Shown: positions 16,981-24,524 of the stretch, in pieces | Position numbering within the stretch: the stretch's first letter is position 1 | How the letters are laid out: every line of letters begins with the position of its first letter | From: a virus | DNA length: 64,000 bases | Strand: one strand, 5' to 3' | IMG/VR virus record: IMGVR_UViG_3300049846_000848 | Coordinates: 17,384 to 81,383 of that record | The notes under the pieces: model-generated | Databases searched by the model: none | What the model was told of the DNA's origin: nothing | The model's input: only the letters and a program-made list of their open reading frames with translations | Position numbers and translations under genes: made by a program

Positions 16981-17313
16981 ATGTCTAAAGTAATTTTCAT
17001 CTCATTACCTGTAGCGGACTATAAAGATCAGGTTATAGGCGATAAGGTTAGGGTAGAAAATGATAGTGGAGGTATCGAAAGTCTAGTAGAATCCTTTGGT
17101 AACTTCCTTAAAGCCATTGGATACAGTGAACAGACGGTAGACGCTTATCTAAATCCAGAACGAATAGAGCTAGATGAACGTGAACAAGAGGCTAAGATAG
17201 AAGCAGAGGTAGCTAGGAGAGTATCAGAAGCTCTGGAGGAGAAGCCAACTAAAAGAAAGTTACCTAAGTCTATGCCCTCATTCCTAATCAATGACGAGGA
17301 AGAGCATGCATAA
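16981..17313 (+). CDS. Small acidic protein, unknown
   Basis: A 110-aa protein with an N-terminal mixed region and a C-terminal coiled coil (DEREQEAKIEAEVARRVSEAL) followed by a basic linker. RBS AGGAG is good. It overlaps the next gene by eight bases. No family recognised. Confidence 0.65.
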   Translation: MSKVIFISLPVADYKDQVIGDKVRVENDSGGIESLVESFGNFLKAIGYSEQTVDAYLNPERIELDEREQEAKIEAEVARRVSEALEEKPTKRKLPKSMPSFLINDEEEHA

Positions 17314-17491
17314 CGACACGCTAACTATCCAATGTCCAACATGCGGCGAGACTGACGAGATAACTGAATTAGCCTATCGCAATGCCGATAGACTGTGCTG
17401 TAGACACTGTAATAAAGCTACTGATAAGTCAAGATTTAAGGCCTATATAACGGACACTAATTCTAGTGAACCTGACTGGGAAATGGATTAG
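17306..17491 (+). CDS. Small zinc-ribbon-like protein
   Basis: A 61-aa protein with two cysteine pairs, CPTCGETD and CCRHC, spaced as a zinc ribbon. AGGAAG precedes the ATG at 17306. Zinc ribbons in small phage proteins often bind nucleic acid or host transcription or repair proteins; the target here is unknown. It ends against a hairpin shared with the convergent lipoprotein gene. Confidence 0.65.
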   Translation: MHNDTLTIQCPTCGETDEITELAYRNADRLCCRHCNKATDKSRFKAYITDTNSSEPDWEMD

Positions 17492-17512
17492 CGGCCTACT
17501 CCGGTAGGTCCG
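17491..17512. terminator. Hairpin between convergent genes
   Basis: GCGG-CCTAC pairs with GTAGG-T-CCGC around a TCCG loop, a 9-bp GC-rich stem with one bulge. It overlaps the stop codons of both flanking convergent genes. There is no long T tract on either side, so it may be a weak bidirectional terminator or a transcript-protecting structure. Confidence 0.55.
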
Positions 17513-17819
17513 CTTCTCCTTCTGGTGCCCTTAGATTCTCTGGGGCAATTAAATCAAAATTATAGTAACAATCGTCGATTTCAAATTGTCTATCTTCTTC
17601 CGACATAACGAAGTCAGGATTCTCCCTAGTCTCTAACGCTATAGCATGATCTACTCGACCAGTACAGTACTCTAGTATCTGATCAAAATCTACCCCAGTC
17701 TCAACGTCATTATCTGAGTCTATAGTAAATGACTTAGGTACCGCCCCGTCTAGACCCTTATGCTTGACCTGGATGTTACACCCAACTACCACTAAACCTA
17801 TCAACCAACTGTATTTCAT
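17496..17819 (-). CDS. Phage-encoded lipoprotein
   Basis: A 107-aa protein starting MKYSWLIGLVVVGCN: a short hydrophobic signal and a lipobox-like VVGC with Cys14 as the lipidation site. The mature part is acidic with a few Cys. The ATG at 17819 follows GGAGGTAAGT; four extra codons upstream are possible. It is a single-gene minus-strand unit with its own sigma70-like promoter and a hairpin at its end. Phage lipoproteins of this kind often block superinfection, as Llp does in T5, but that role is inference. Confidence 0.7.
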   Translation of the reverse strand: MKYSWLIGLVVVGCNIQVKHKGLDGAVPKSFTIDSDNDVETGVDFDQILEYCTGRVDHAIALETRENPDFVMSEEDRQFEIDDCYYNFDLIAPENLRAPEGEADLPE

Positions 17820-17836
17820 ACTTACCTCCATAATTA

Positions 17837-17865
17837 ATATTACTACACTTGCAAACTAAAATCAA
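17837..17865 (-). promoter_or_regulatory. Sigma70-like promoter for the lipoprotein gene
   Basis: Read on the minus strand, TTGATT (-35) and TAATAT (-10) are separated by 17 bases, about 18 bases upstream of the lipoprotein ATG. The geometry is close to ideal. No late motif is present. Confidence 0.65.
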
Positions 17866-17877
17866 TTGATATAAACT
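17849..17877 (+). promoter_or_regulatory. Possible divergent promoter, plus strand
   Basis: TTGCAA is followed after 17 bases by TAAACT, or after 15 by TATAAA, ahead of the gene starting at 17912. It overlaps the minus-strand lipoprotein promoter. The match is weak. Confidence 0.35.
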
Positions 17878-17911
17878 AATCTAGACCGCCACCCAAACAT
17901 AGGAGTACCCA

Positions 17912-18166
17912 ATGTCTAAAGGTAAACGAGTAGCAGCTGGATTAGTAGGATCATTACTAGTCCTAAGTATTGGATTTAACGTAAAGCAAAGCCAAGATCT
18001 TAAATCAACTAAGGAAGAGCTAGCTCAGACCCAGACTCAATTAACCGAGCTAGAGCAAGCTAGTACCCAAGTTTTCAATAACTTAATGGGATGCGCTAGT
18101 GTGATTCAGATGGCTGCGCCTCAATGTCCGATCATTAAACAAATCATAGAATCAATGAGTAAGTAA
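17912..18166 (+). CDS. Membrane-anchored coiled-coil protein, possible i-spanin-like
   Basis: An 84-aa protein with one N-terminal membrane helix (residues about 7-24) and a following coiled coil (KSTKEELAQTQTQLTELEQA), then two Cys residues. This topology, inner-membrane anchor with periplasmic coil, resembles inner-membrane spanins, though it is short and not beside the endolysin gene. RBS AGGAG is good. It may pair with the next protein, which also has an N-terminal anchor. Confidence 0.5.
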   Translation: MSKGKRVAAGLVGSLLVLSIGFNVKQSQDLKSTKEELAQTQTQLTELEQASTQVFNNLMGCASVIQMAAPQCPIIKQIIESMSK

Positions 18167-18167
18167 T

Positions 18168-18500
18168 ATGAAACGTACATTGACATGGGCTATAGCCTCA
18201 GTAGCTATAGCCGGTTTACTATATAGCGTAAATGATTATAAAAAGGTAGCTGACTTTAGGATTAAGCTAGATCACCTTAAATTTAGGCAAGGTGCTATCG
18301 TAAAGTTTAAAGTACCTAAGTTCTTCTCAGCTGTATGCCAGCCTATAGGAACAGTGGTAGCTTATGATATTGAGCTAGACGCCTATATTATAGGGGTAGG
18401 GTCAATACCAGAATTTAGTAACAATTGTCCTAATCCTCATTATATAAATGAGAGTGAGTTAACCTTAGTAAGAGATTCTATTTTGAAATTTTCAATTTAA
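18168..18500 (+). CDS. N-terminally anchored membrane protein, unknown
   Basis: A 110-aa protein with an N-terminal hydrophobic helix (LTWAIASVAIAGLLYSV), positive residues before it, and a small, probably periplasmic, domain of beta character with two Cys (AVCQPIG, NNCPNPH). It starts two bases after the previous stop without a good ribosome site, so it is likely translationally coupled. Function unknown. Confidence 0.6.
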   Translation: MKRTLTWAIASVAIAGLLYSVNDYKKVADFRIKLDHLKFRQGAIVKFKVPKFFSAVCQPIGTVVAYDIELDAYIIGVGSIPEFSNNCPNPHYINESELTLVRDSILKFSI

Positions 18501-18516
18501 CTAAACAAGGAGAAGT

Positions 18517-20568
18517 ATGTCAACCAAGTACGATGTATTCAGTAATAAGTTTTCAGAAGATATCTTTCGTCAAAAGTATTCATTGAATGGTCAGGAGACT
18601 TGGGCTGATATGTGCCGACGAGTAGTATCGGCGGTATGCGGTCAACTGCTATCTCAGAAAGATCAAGATGAAATCTATAAGCTTATGCTGGCTAGGAAGT
18701 TTATTCCAGGCGGGCGGTATCTATATGCCTCTGGTCGAGCTAAGCATCAAGTTAATAATTGTTTCTTGTTTAGAGCTGAAGATTCGAGAGAGGGGTGGGC
18801 TGATTTAATGTCTAAGATTACCTCTAGCCTAATGTTAGGAGGAGGTATAGGCGCTGATTACTCTAAACTTAGATATGAGGGTGCTCCTATTGCAGGTACT
18901 GGTGGAGTATCCACTGGCCCAATAAGCCTTATGAATATGGTAAATGAAGCTGGTAGACATATAATGCAAGGTGGCCAGAGAAGGTCCGCAATCTGGGGGG
19001 GTCTAAACTGGAAACATAATGATATACCTGAATTTCTAGCATTAAAGAATTGGTCGGATGAACTAAAAGCTTTAAAAGAAAAAGACTTTAACTTCCCACT
19101 TCCTATGGAAGGAACTAACATAAGTGTTATTTATGACACTGAGTTCTTTATAGCCATAGAGGATGAGAATCATCCACTGCATTCTAAGGCGAAAGAAGTA
19201 TGGCTAGCCAACTGTAGGCAAGCATTTACTACTGCTGAGCCAGGATTCTCAATGAATTTCTTACGTGATAATGAATCACTTAGGAATGCACCAGTCTCGG
19301 CTAGGACTAGGGTACTAACAGACAAAGGCTATGTAACAGTAGGCTCCATCGTAGGTAAAGAAGTTAGATTGTGGACTGGGGATAGATGGGCTCTAACTAC
19401 GTTCAAACTTACTAAAAAGAACTCTGACCTAGTAGAAGTACACATGTCTAATGCGCTATCAATAGTATGTGACCCCGAACATCCTTTCATCATAAAGCCA
19501 CATAGCGATTGCACTAAGTCTGATTTAAAGAGAATAGCAGCTGGGCAGTTAGTACCAGGAATGCTAATTAGATCCGATGCCCCCGGTAGAAATGAGTTTG
19601 ATCCTGACGTAGAAGTAGTTTCAGTAGAAACTCTTGACTATAAAGAAGATGTTTACTGCTGCGATGTTGGAGTAGAGGAGCATTCCTTCATGGCTGAGGG
19701 CGTAATCATTTCAAACTGCACGGAAGTAGTATCAGAAGATGACTCCGATAAGTGTAACCTAGGTACTGCTTGGATCAATAGATTCAAGACTAAAGAAGAA
19801 TTCAAGAAAGCCATACCATTCATGGTAAAGTTTTTACTATGTGGCGGCATCTACTCAGATGTACCTACCGACAAGATAAAGGAAGTAGGTACCAAGAATA
19901 ATCGTATTGGACTAGGCATAGGCGGTATACATGAGTGGCTTATCACTAGGGGTATGGATTACGAGGTTACTCCAGAGCTACATAAGTGGCTTAAAGTGTA
20001 TGAAGATGAGTCTACTGCTAGCGCCTACATATTTGCTAAGGAACTGGGAGTATCTATCCCTAAAGGAGTTAGAGCTATCGCACCTACTGGCACCATAGGG
20101 ATTATGGCTGAGACTACCACTGGAATCGAACCACTATTCTGCAAGGCATACAAGCGACGCTATTTAGAAGGATCTAGTTGGAAACATCAATACGTAGTAG
20201 ACGGTATGGTTAAGCGCTTATTAGATCAAGGCGTAGCATTATGCGATATTAAAGATAGCTATGATCTTACATTCAAGCAGCGCGTTAAGTTTCAAGCTGA
20301 CGTACAGAGTTACGTAGACATGGCCATATCATCCACATGTAATATGCCAGCATGGGGTTCTGAGACTAATAATGAGAAGACACTTGAATCTAATGCTAAA
20401 ATACTGCTAAAGTATGCTAAGCGACTCCGAGGCTTTACTGTCTATCCTGATGGGTGTCGAGGCGGTCAACCCCTAACTAGAGTATCCTTAGAGGAAGCAT
20501 TAGAGTATGAGGGTACAGTATTTGAAGAGACTGAAAATAAATGCCTTAATGGCGTATGCGGATTATAG
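18517..20568 (+). CDS. nrdJ: Adenosylcobalamin-dependent (class II) ribonucleotide reductase with intein
   Basis: A 683-aa protein, about 541 aa without the intein. It would reduce ribonucleotides to deoxyribonucleotides using B12. Landmarks: FIPGGRYLYASGR (62-74), redox Cys82 in NNCFLF, GGGIGADYSKLR (108-119), the catalytic C-T-E with Cys401 and Glu403, the second redox Cys413 in DKCNLG, the APTGTIGIMAE phosphate loop, and a C-terminal redox pair Cys676/Cys681. The mini-intein (residues 259-400) splits the segment between Asn-Ala258 and Cys401, so splicing is needed to form the active site. It leads a nucleotide-metabolism group with dut and dcd. Confidence 0.9.
   Translation: MSTKYDVFSNKFSEDIFRQKYSLNGQETWADMCRRVVSAVCGQLLSQKDQDEIYKLMLARKFIPGGRYLYASGRAKHQVNNCFLFRAEDSREGWADLMSKITSSLMLGGGIGADYSKLRYEGAPIAGTGGVSTGPISLMNMVNEAGRHIMQGGQRRSAIWGGLNWKHNDIPEFLALKNWSDELKALKEKDFNFPLPMEGTNISVIYDTEFFIAIEDENHPLHSKAKEVWLANCRQAFTTAEPGFSMNFLRDNESLRNAPVSARTRVLTDKGYVTVGSIVGKEVRLWTGDRWALTTFKLTKKNSDLVEVHMSNALSIVCDPEHPFIIKPHSDCTKSDLKRIAAGQLVPGMLIRSDAPGRNEFDPDVEVVSVETLDYKEDVYCCDVGVEEHSFMAEGVIISNCTEVVSEDDSDKCNLGTAWINRFKTKEEFKKAIPFMVKFLLCGGIYSDVPTDKIKEVGTKNNRIGLGIGGIHEWLITRGMDYEVTPELHKWLKVYEDESTASAYIFAKELGVSIPKGVRAIAPTGTIGIMAETTTGIEPLFCKAYKRRYLEGSSWKHQYVVDGMVKRLLDQGVALCDIKDSYDLTFKQRVKFQADVQSYVDMAISSTCNMPAWGSETNNEKTLESNAKILLKYAKRLRGFTVYPDGCRGGQPLTRVSLEEALEYEGTVFEETENKCLNGVCGL
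19291..19716 (+). other. Mini-intein within the ribonucleotide reductase
   Basis: Residues 259-400 (142 aa) interrupt the RNR active-site motif, leaving Asn-Ala before and Cys-Thr-Glu after. Block A-like TRVLTDKGYVTVGSI, block B-like CDPEHPF, block F-like DVYCCDVGVEEHSF and block G-like EGVIISN followed by Cys are visible. There is no homing endonuclease domain. Residue 1 is Pro rather than Cys, Ser or Ala, and a Cys occupies position F:4, as in class 3 inteins. The penultimate residue is Ser, not His. Its splicing mechanism is therefore uncertain. Confidence 0.8.
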
Positions 20569-20577
20569 GAGGACAAT

Positions 20578-21102
20578 ATGGCTAAGAAGTTTAAAACCAA
20601 AGAAGGTCAAGATGTACCGATGGACCAAGAAGGTAGACCTCTAATTCCTAGCGGACTCTTTATATCTAGAGGTCAGTTACCAGTCAAAGCATTAGTAGCT
20701 AACGCTAAGCTACCAACCAGAGCGCACCCAAATGATGCAGGCTTAGACCTATACGCTCACTCCGAGACTAAAGACCCACAAGGTCGCTTCGTTGAATACG
20801 ATACCGGCATAGCTGTAGCCATCCCAGAAGGATATGTCGGATTACTCTGCCCTAGGTCATCTATATCTAACACTTCACTAATGCTGCGTAACCATGTAGG
20901 CATACTCGATTCAGGTTATCAAGGTCCGATAACCTTTCGATTCAAGCGCCTACCTGATTGTAAAGGATTACACTTCTATAACATAGGTGATCGCATTGGC
21001 CAGCTAGTCATAGTTCCTATCCTACTATTAGATCCGGTATTCGTGGATGAGCTACCTCAATCAGATAGAGGTAAGGGTGGCTACGGATCTACCGGGGTGT
21101 AG
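20578..21102 (+). CDS. dut: dUTPase (trimeric type)
   Basis: A 174-aa protein with all five dUTPase motifs in order: DAGLDLYA (53-60), PRSSISNT (92-99), GILDSGYQGP (108-117), GDRIGQLV (137-144) and RGKGGYGSTG (164-173). It hydrolyses dUTP to dUMP, keeping uracil out of DNA and supplying thymidylate synthesis. A 40-aa N-terminal extension precedes the core. RBS AGGAGG. It follows nrdJ by nine bases, so the two are probably one transcript. Confidence 0.95.
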   Translation: MAKKFKTKEGQDVPMDQEGRPLIPSGLFISRGQLPVKALVANAKLPTRAHPNDAGLDLYAHSETKDPQGRFVEYDTGIAVAIPEGYVGLLCPRSSISNTSLMLRNHVGILDSGYQGPITFRFKRLPDCKGLHFYNIGDRIGQLVIVPILLLDPVFVDELPQSDRGKGGYGSTGV

Positions 21103-21103
21103 C

Positions 21104-21538
21104 ATGCGAGCACCAGGATATCAAGGTATGCGCAGCTCCCATAGCGGTCCGGTCTATGATTTTTATGGGGATTTACAAAACGTACCATCATGGCGTATCA
21201 ATGCCAAAGGCCTAATCTCAATAGCTGTAATGGACGCGGATGATAAGATACAGCTGGATGAGGTTACGTTAGATGAACTTAAGATGGTAGACGCTGTCCT
21301 ACCCTGGTGGTTCCAAGATGAAATCCCAGGATCAACCGACCCTAATGACCACGATCGTTTCAAGCATAACGTATGCTCTAATCCGGTATGGCATGATATG
21401 AAGAAGATCGTATATTTCAACATCCCTTATTTAGAATGTGATAGATGTGGATTTTGTCCTGATTTAGATCAGCATAAACCTAGATACAAGAAAGCTTATT
21501 TAGACTGGGTGGAGTATTATGGCCATAAAAAAACCTAA
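21104..21538 (+). CDS. Small protein with CxxC pair, unknown
   Basis: A 144-aa protein. The C-terminal half has LECDRCGFCPDLDQH, a compact Cys cluster, and the central part contains PWWFQDEIPGS. The ATG at 21104 follows GGGGTG and sits just after the dut stop; an upstream in-frame ATG lies inside dut and was rejected. No family recognised. It is co-transcribed with dut by position. Confidence 0.65.
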   Translation: MRAPGYQGMRSSHSGPVYDFYGDLQNVPSWRINAKGLISIAVMDADDKIQLDEVTLDELKMVDAVLPWWFQDEIPGSTDPNDHDRFKHNVCSNPVWHDMKKIVYFNIPYLECDRCGFCPDLDQHKPRYKKAYLDWVEYYGHKKT

Positions 21539-21911
21539 GAAGCCTATATTTCCTAAGCGCATACCTCCGGTAATACGCTACTATCCTGGACGTAGTCAAG
21601 GAATCTATACGCTTAAGTCCACGTTCATCAACATGTCTACCGCTACCGCAATAGTTTTAGCTGACCCTACCGCCCGTATCATAAACACTAAGACCAAGAA
21701 AGAAGTTACCTGGGACGTAATCAATCGCACCTTACCACGTATTATCGGATCGTTATCTAATAAACGAAGTTTGTTACGTGAAATTATTGCTTTACTTGTA
21801 ACAAAAGGACGCTATACTAATGGAAGGATGGTTAGCGAGGTGTTAACCGAACTAGCCAAGACACTAGAGGATATCAATGACCGCACAAGAACTAAAAGAC
21901 CTACTAACTAA
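21519..21911 (+). CDS. Small basic protein, unknown
   Basis: A 130-aa, strongly basic protein (AIKKPKKPIFPKRIPPVIRYYPGR at the start). The middle and end are helical (NRTLPRIIGSLSNKRSLLREI). RBS GGAG. It overlaps genes on both sides (20 and 35 bases). Charge suggests nucleic-acid contact, but nothing more can be said. Confidence 0.65.
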   Translation: MAIKKPKKPIFPKRIPPVIRYYPGRSQGIYTLKSTFINMSTATAIVLADPTARIINTKTKKEVTWDVINRTLPRIIGSLSNKRSLLREIIALLVTKGRYTNGRMVSEVLTELAKTLEDINDRTRTKRPTN

Positions 21912-22062
21912 ATATATGCTCTACTTATTGATACTCTCTACTATCAGCGTAGCATTAACTTCAATCTTATACGTACATAGGAAGACTGCTTATATAGACT
22001 TCATATCAAACGAGCTACTAAGAGACTATCCATGCAGTCCAGTCACTAAGGAGTCTAAATGA
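21877..22062 (+). CDS. Small single-pass membrane protein
   Basis: A 61-aa protein with one membrane helix (YLLILSTISVALTSILYV) after a short amphipathic N-terminus. RBS GAGG. It overlaps the genes on either side. Function unknown. Confidence 0.6.
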   Translation: MTAQELKDLLTKYMLYLLILSTISVALTSILYVHRKTAYIDFISNELLRDYPCSPVTKESK

Positions 22063-22295
22063 GCGCCGATACTCTAATCAAACTATGTGTAGCTAAAGGT
22101 TATTCTATAACTATAAAGAACTACGTGACCGAAGCTCCATTTAAGATTGACCCATTCGTAGGTGTCTTTATAGACACTAAAGGCCAGCTAAAGCAGCCTA
22201 CCGCAGGCTTTCAGATCTACGCCGGTACATTGGATGAGGCTATATCGGATGCCTCTAGGGTACTATTTGAAGCATCCAGAGGGGAGGTAGTTTAA
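22059..22295 (+). CDS. Small protein, unknown
   Basis: A 78-aa soluble-looking protein (TLIKLCVAKGYSITIKNYV; YAGTLDEAISDASRVLFEA). RBS AAGGAG. It overlaps the previous gene by four bases (ATGA) and its stop abuts the dcd start, so it is translated with them. No family recognised. Confidence 0.65.
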   Translation: MSADTLIKLCVAKGYSITIKNYVTEAPFKIDPFVGVFIDTKGQLKQPTAGFQIYAGTLDEAISDASRVLFEASRGEVV

Positions 22296-22784
22296 ATGAA
22301 TCTAGACGCCCAGATCAAATGGCATACCTTAGCTAGATGTTACGCTGATATGTTCTCCCAGGACCCAGACACCAGGGTAGGATGCGCTATTATAAGCCCA
22401 TCTAACCGCCTTATATCACTCGGAACTAATAACCCAGTATCCACCCTAGGGAGACGTGAGGACTGCCGCCATAAGCCATTAAAATATGGAGTCACGACCC
22501 ATGCAGAAGCAGCTGCCATCCTAGAAGCCAAGCGAGACTTAACTGGATGCTCCGCCGTTATGACCGACGCACCCTGCTCTAACTGCCTAAGATTACTATT
22601 AGAATCAAACATCTATCGCATCTACTACGGTACAGCTGAGATCATGCTAACTAGATCTACCACCGATGACCGGATAGCCTGCCGTCACATGCTCACCAAT
22701 ACTTACGAAGACATCACTTGTACCAACATATTCACCCAACATCACTATGCTGCCGAGTTACATCAGTCCCTAAACCAAGGATAG
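22296..22784 (+). CDS. dcd: dCMP deaminase
   Basis: A 162-aa zinc-dependent deaminase with the family zinc site: HAEAAAI (69-75), with His69 and catalytic Glu71, and PCSNC (93-97). An extra N-terminal Cys30 in DTRVGCAII fits the second structural zinc site of dCMP deaminases. It converts dCMP to dUMP for dTMP synthesis, complementing dut and nrdJ. RBS GGGGAGGT. The symbol is given for the activity; a homologous cytidine-type substrate is not fully excluded. Confidence 0.88.
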   Translation: MNLDAQIKWHTLARCYADMFSQDPDTRVGCAIISPSNRLISLGTNNPVSTLGRREDCRHKPLKYGVTTHAEAAAILEAKRDLTGCSAVMTDAPCSNCLRLLLESNIYRIYYGTAEIMLTRSTTDDRIACRHMLTNTYEDITCTNIFTQHHYAAELHQSLNQG

Positions 22785-22786
22785 CT

Positions 22787-23176
22787 ATGGGCAAGACCCG
22801 CCGCTCCTCTCGTGATCTAGATGACCTAAAAGCTTTAAAAGAGAAGAACTCGCGTCTCAACCAAGAGAACCGCCAACTTAGACGTGAAATCAGTAACTTA
22901 CGAAAACAACTATCCCAACTAGACATAGACCGCCGATATGATGTACAAGATCTAATCCTAGCTCATGACCAAGAACTATCTGAGCGTCAGTCACATAAGG
23001 CCCTAATAGCTAAATGGTCATGTCACCAATGCGGTAGAGGAACTTTAATCCTACATATACTAAACATACCTGGAGGCTCCCGCTACTACCGTCACTGTAA
23101 CCTATGTCCGCATCGAACACCCCTACAACCATATACAAAAGATGTTGAAGGAGTGTTAGAGTCTGATCTAAGATAA
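22787..23176 (+). CDS. Coiled-coil zinc-finger protein, unknown
   Basis: A 129-aa protein: a basic N-terminus, a long coiled coil (about residues 15-55, rich in Leu, Arg, Asn and Gln) and a C-terminal zinc-finger-like region with CHQCGRGTL and HCNLCPH. AAGGA precedes the ATG at 22787. Such coil-plus-zinc proteins often act as DNA-binding or recombination accessory factors, but the role is unknown. The operator-like region begins four bases after its stop. Confidence 0.65.
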   Translation: MGKTRRSSRDLDDLKALKEKNSRLNQENRQLRREISNLRKQLSQLDIDRRYDVQDLILAHDQELSERQSHKALIAKWSCHQCGRGTLILHILNIPGGSRYYRHCNLCPHRTPLQPYTKDVEGVLESDLR

Positions 23177-23179
23177 TAA

Positions 23180-23229
23180 ACTTTACTAATCAGTAAAGAA
23201 GTTAAGGCCTTAAAATTTACTATTAGTAA
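23180..23229. promoter_or_regulatory. Operator-like cluster of three palindromes
   Basis: Three palindromes lie within 50 bases: CTTTACT-AATC-AGTAAAG (23180-23197), TTAAGGCCTTAA (23201-23212) and TTTACT-ATT-AGTAAA (23215-23229). The first and third share the same half-site. They lie about 55-100 bases upstream of a sigma70-like promoter. This is how a repressor or activator binding region looks; an origin function is an alternative. Confidence 0.6.
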
Positions 23230-23283
23230 AGAATGACTCTAACTACTTGAAATCACATTCATTATTTAGACTTAACTTTTAGC

Positions 23284-23311
23284 TTGTCTTATGGATATTT
23301 TCTGATAATAT
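23284..23311 (+). promoter_or_regulatory. Sigma70-like promoter with extended -10
   Basis: TTGTCT and TAATAT are 16 bases apart, with TGA directly before the -10 forming an extended -10. The ATG of the next gene lies 23 bases further on, after GGGAGGTG. It is downstream of the palindrome cluster. Confidence 0.65.
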
Positions 23312-23333
23312 GATCTATATCAGGGAGGTGCCA

Positions 23334-23822
23334 ATGAGAAATTTAATAAATAAATTACTTAAAGTTATAGGCGCTACTCTAGTAGATAACTCTTATTCTA
23401 AAGAGAAAGAAAAATACAATATAGTAAAGTCACTATCTCTGACTTTAGATACAGCGGACCTTGATCTTATCTCTATAGCTAATAGAGAGCTTGAACTAGA
23501 GAAGCAACTACTTGAATTAGCTAAAGATAGACAAAGATTAAATGAACTAAAACTAAAGATAGAACGTCATATAACTAGACTAGCTAAAGAACATGGACTT
23601 ATATCAGATACTGACGTACTTAAAGTAAAGGGCTCTAGAGAAGCGTACAACACTGTATCACGAGTACCCTTAGACTGTACTTATAAATTTAATGCTAAAG
23701 TAATCTCTCGCAGTCAAGAGACTGAAGCTAGACTACAGGAGCAAGCCGATAGACACGACCAAGCTACTAAGGCTAAGGTAGTTGCTCCGACGGATAACTT
23801 TTACGTTAAGGCTAAAGCATAA
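23334..23822 (+). CDS. Coiled-coil protein, unknown
   Basis: A 162-aa protein with a long coiled coil (about residues 48-85, RELELEKQLLELAKDRQRL onward) and a charged C-terminal tail. The ATG at 23334 follows a strong GGGAGGTG; an in-frame ATG 24 bases upstream lies in the promoter region and was rejected. As the first gene after the palindrome cluster it may be a regulated early protein. No family recognised. Confidence 0.7.
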   Translation: MRNLINKLLKVIGATLVDNSYSKEKEKYNIVKSLSLTLDTADLDLISIANRELELEKQLLELAKDRQRLNELKLKIERHITRLAKEHGLISDTDVLKVKGSREAYNTVSRVPLDCTYKFNAKVISRSQETEARLQEQADRHDQATKAKVVAPTDNFYVKAKA

Positions 23823-23834
23823 TAGGAGGACTAT

Positions 23835-24137
23835 ATGGAACGACGATCAGACTTCGCCTTAAGACAAGCCAGATTCATGCATGAGCTTATGGTAGCAGAA
23901 CCTATAGATCCTATTTACAACAAGAGATTAGCCGAGGAAGGACGTAGACTGGTAGAGCTACATGCCATCTTAAAGGTCAAAGAAGACCGTAACGAAGATA
24001 CTACCGCAGTATTGAATCTAAATGATATAGGTGATATAGTAACTAAGGAGCATCCTTTAGCTATAGAGGAGGCTAAACATAACCCTAGATACGCTAAACC
24101 AGTAAGTTATGGGCGTATCAAATTAGGATGGAGGTAG
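23835..24137 (+). CDS. Small helical protein, unknown
   Basis: A 100-aa charged, helical protein (RRSDFALRQARFMHELMVAE; YNKRLAEEGRRLVELHAIL). RBS AGGAGG. It leads a run of very small membrane protein genes. Function unknown. Confidence 0.65.
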   Translation: MERRSDFALRQARFMHELMVAEPIDPIYNKRLAEEGRRLVELHAILKVKEDRNEDTTAVLNLNDIGDIVTKEHPLAIEEAKHNPRYAKPVSYGRIKLGWR

Positions 24138-24139
24138 TT

Positions 24140-24247
24140 ATGAACGAGTTAATTGAGTATGCCACTTTGATAGTAATATTCTTTATATTACCAGCGGCTA
24201 TAGGCTATGCCATAGAATACCGCGAAGAACCACCTAAGGACATATAA
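24140..24247 (+). CDS. Micro membrane protein, 35 aa
   Basis: A 35-aa reading frame with one hydrophobic helix (ATLIVIFFILPAAIGYA) and a charged C-terminal tail (EYREEPPKDI). GGAGG lies seven bases before the ATG, which is strong support for so short a gene. First of four consecutive micro membrane genes. Confidence 0.6.
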   Translation: MNELIEYATLIVIFFILPAAIGYAIEYREEPPKDI

Positions 24248-24250
24248 CTT

Positions 24251-24358
24251 ATGACTCTAACTGATTTCACGATATTGTATTTTGCACTGACTATGGCTAT
24301 AGGATTCGTCTTATGGTCTATAGTCCAGTCGGGAGATAGCCCGGATGATTGGGATTAA
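24251..24358 (+). CDS. Micro membrane protein, 35 aa
   Basis: A 35-aa frame with one hydrophobic helix (LYFALTMAIGFVLWSIV) and an acidic tail (GDSPDDWD). It starts three bases after the previous stop with no clear ribosome site, so coupling is assumed. The layout of one helix and a charged tail repeats that of its neighbour. Confidence 0.5.
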   Translation: MTLTDFTILYFALTMAIGFVLWSIVQSGDSPDDWD

Positions 24359-24361
24359 GGC

Positions 24362-24511
24362 ATGAACCAGTTAGAAGCTTTAACCATAGGAATCACCGCA
24401 TTAGGGGCTATCGCTTGTGGTATGGGGTTGACTATGGCTGAGCCTATGGTTATGCTAGGGTTAGCGATGGTATCGTTATGGGTCATTATAGAGGTTATAA
24501 TAGCGTTATAA
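24362..24511 (+). CDS. Micro membrane protein, 49 aa
   Basis: A 49-aa frame with two hydrophobic stretches (LTIGITALGAIACGMGL and MLGLAMVSLWVIIEVIIAL) and almost no charge. AAGG precedes the ATG. It could be a two-helix hairpin in the inner membrane. Function unknown; a holin-like action is possible but not supported by position. Confidence 0.55.
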   Translation: MNQLEALTIGITALGAIACGMGLTMAEPMVMLGLAMVSLWVIIEVIIAL

Positions 24512-24524
24512 AGGAAGATGCCAC

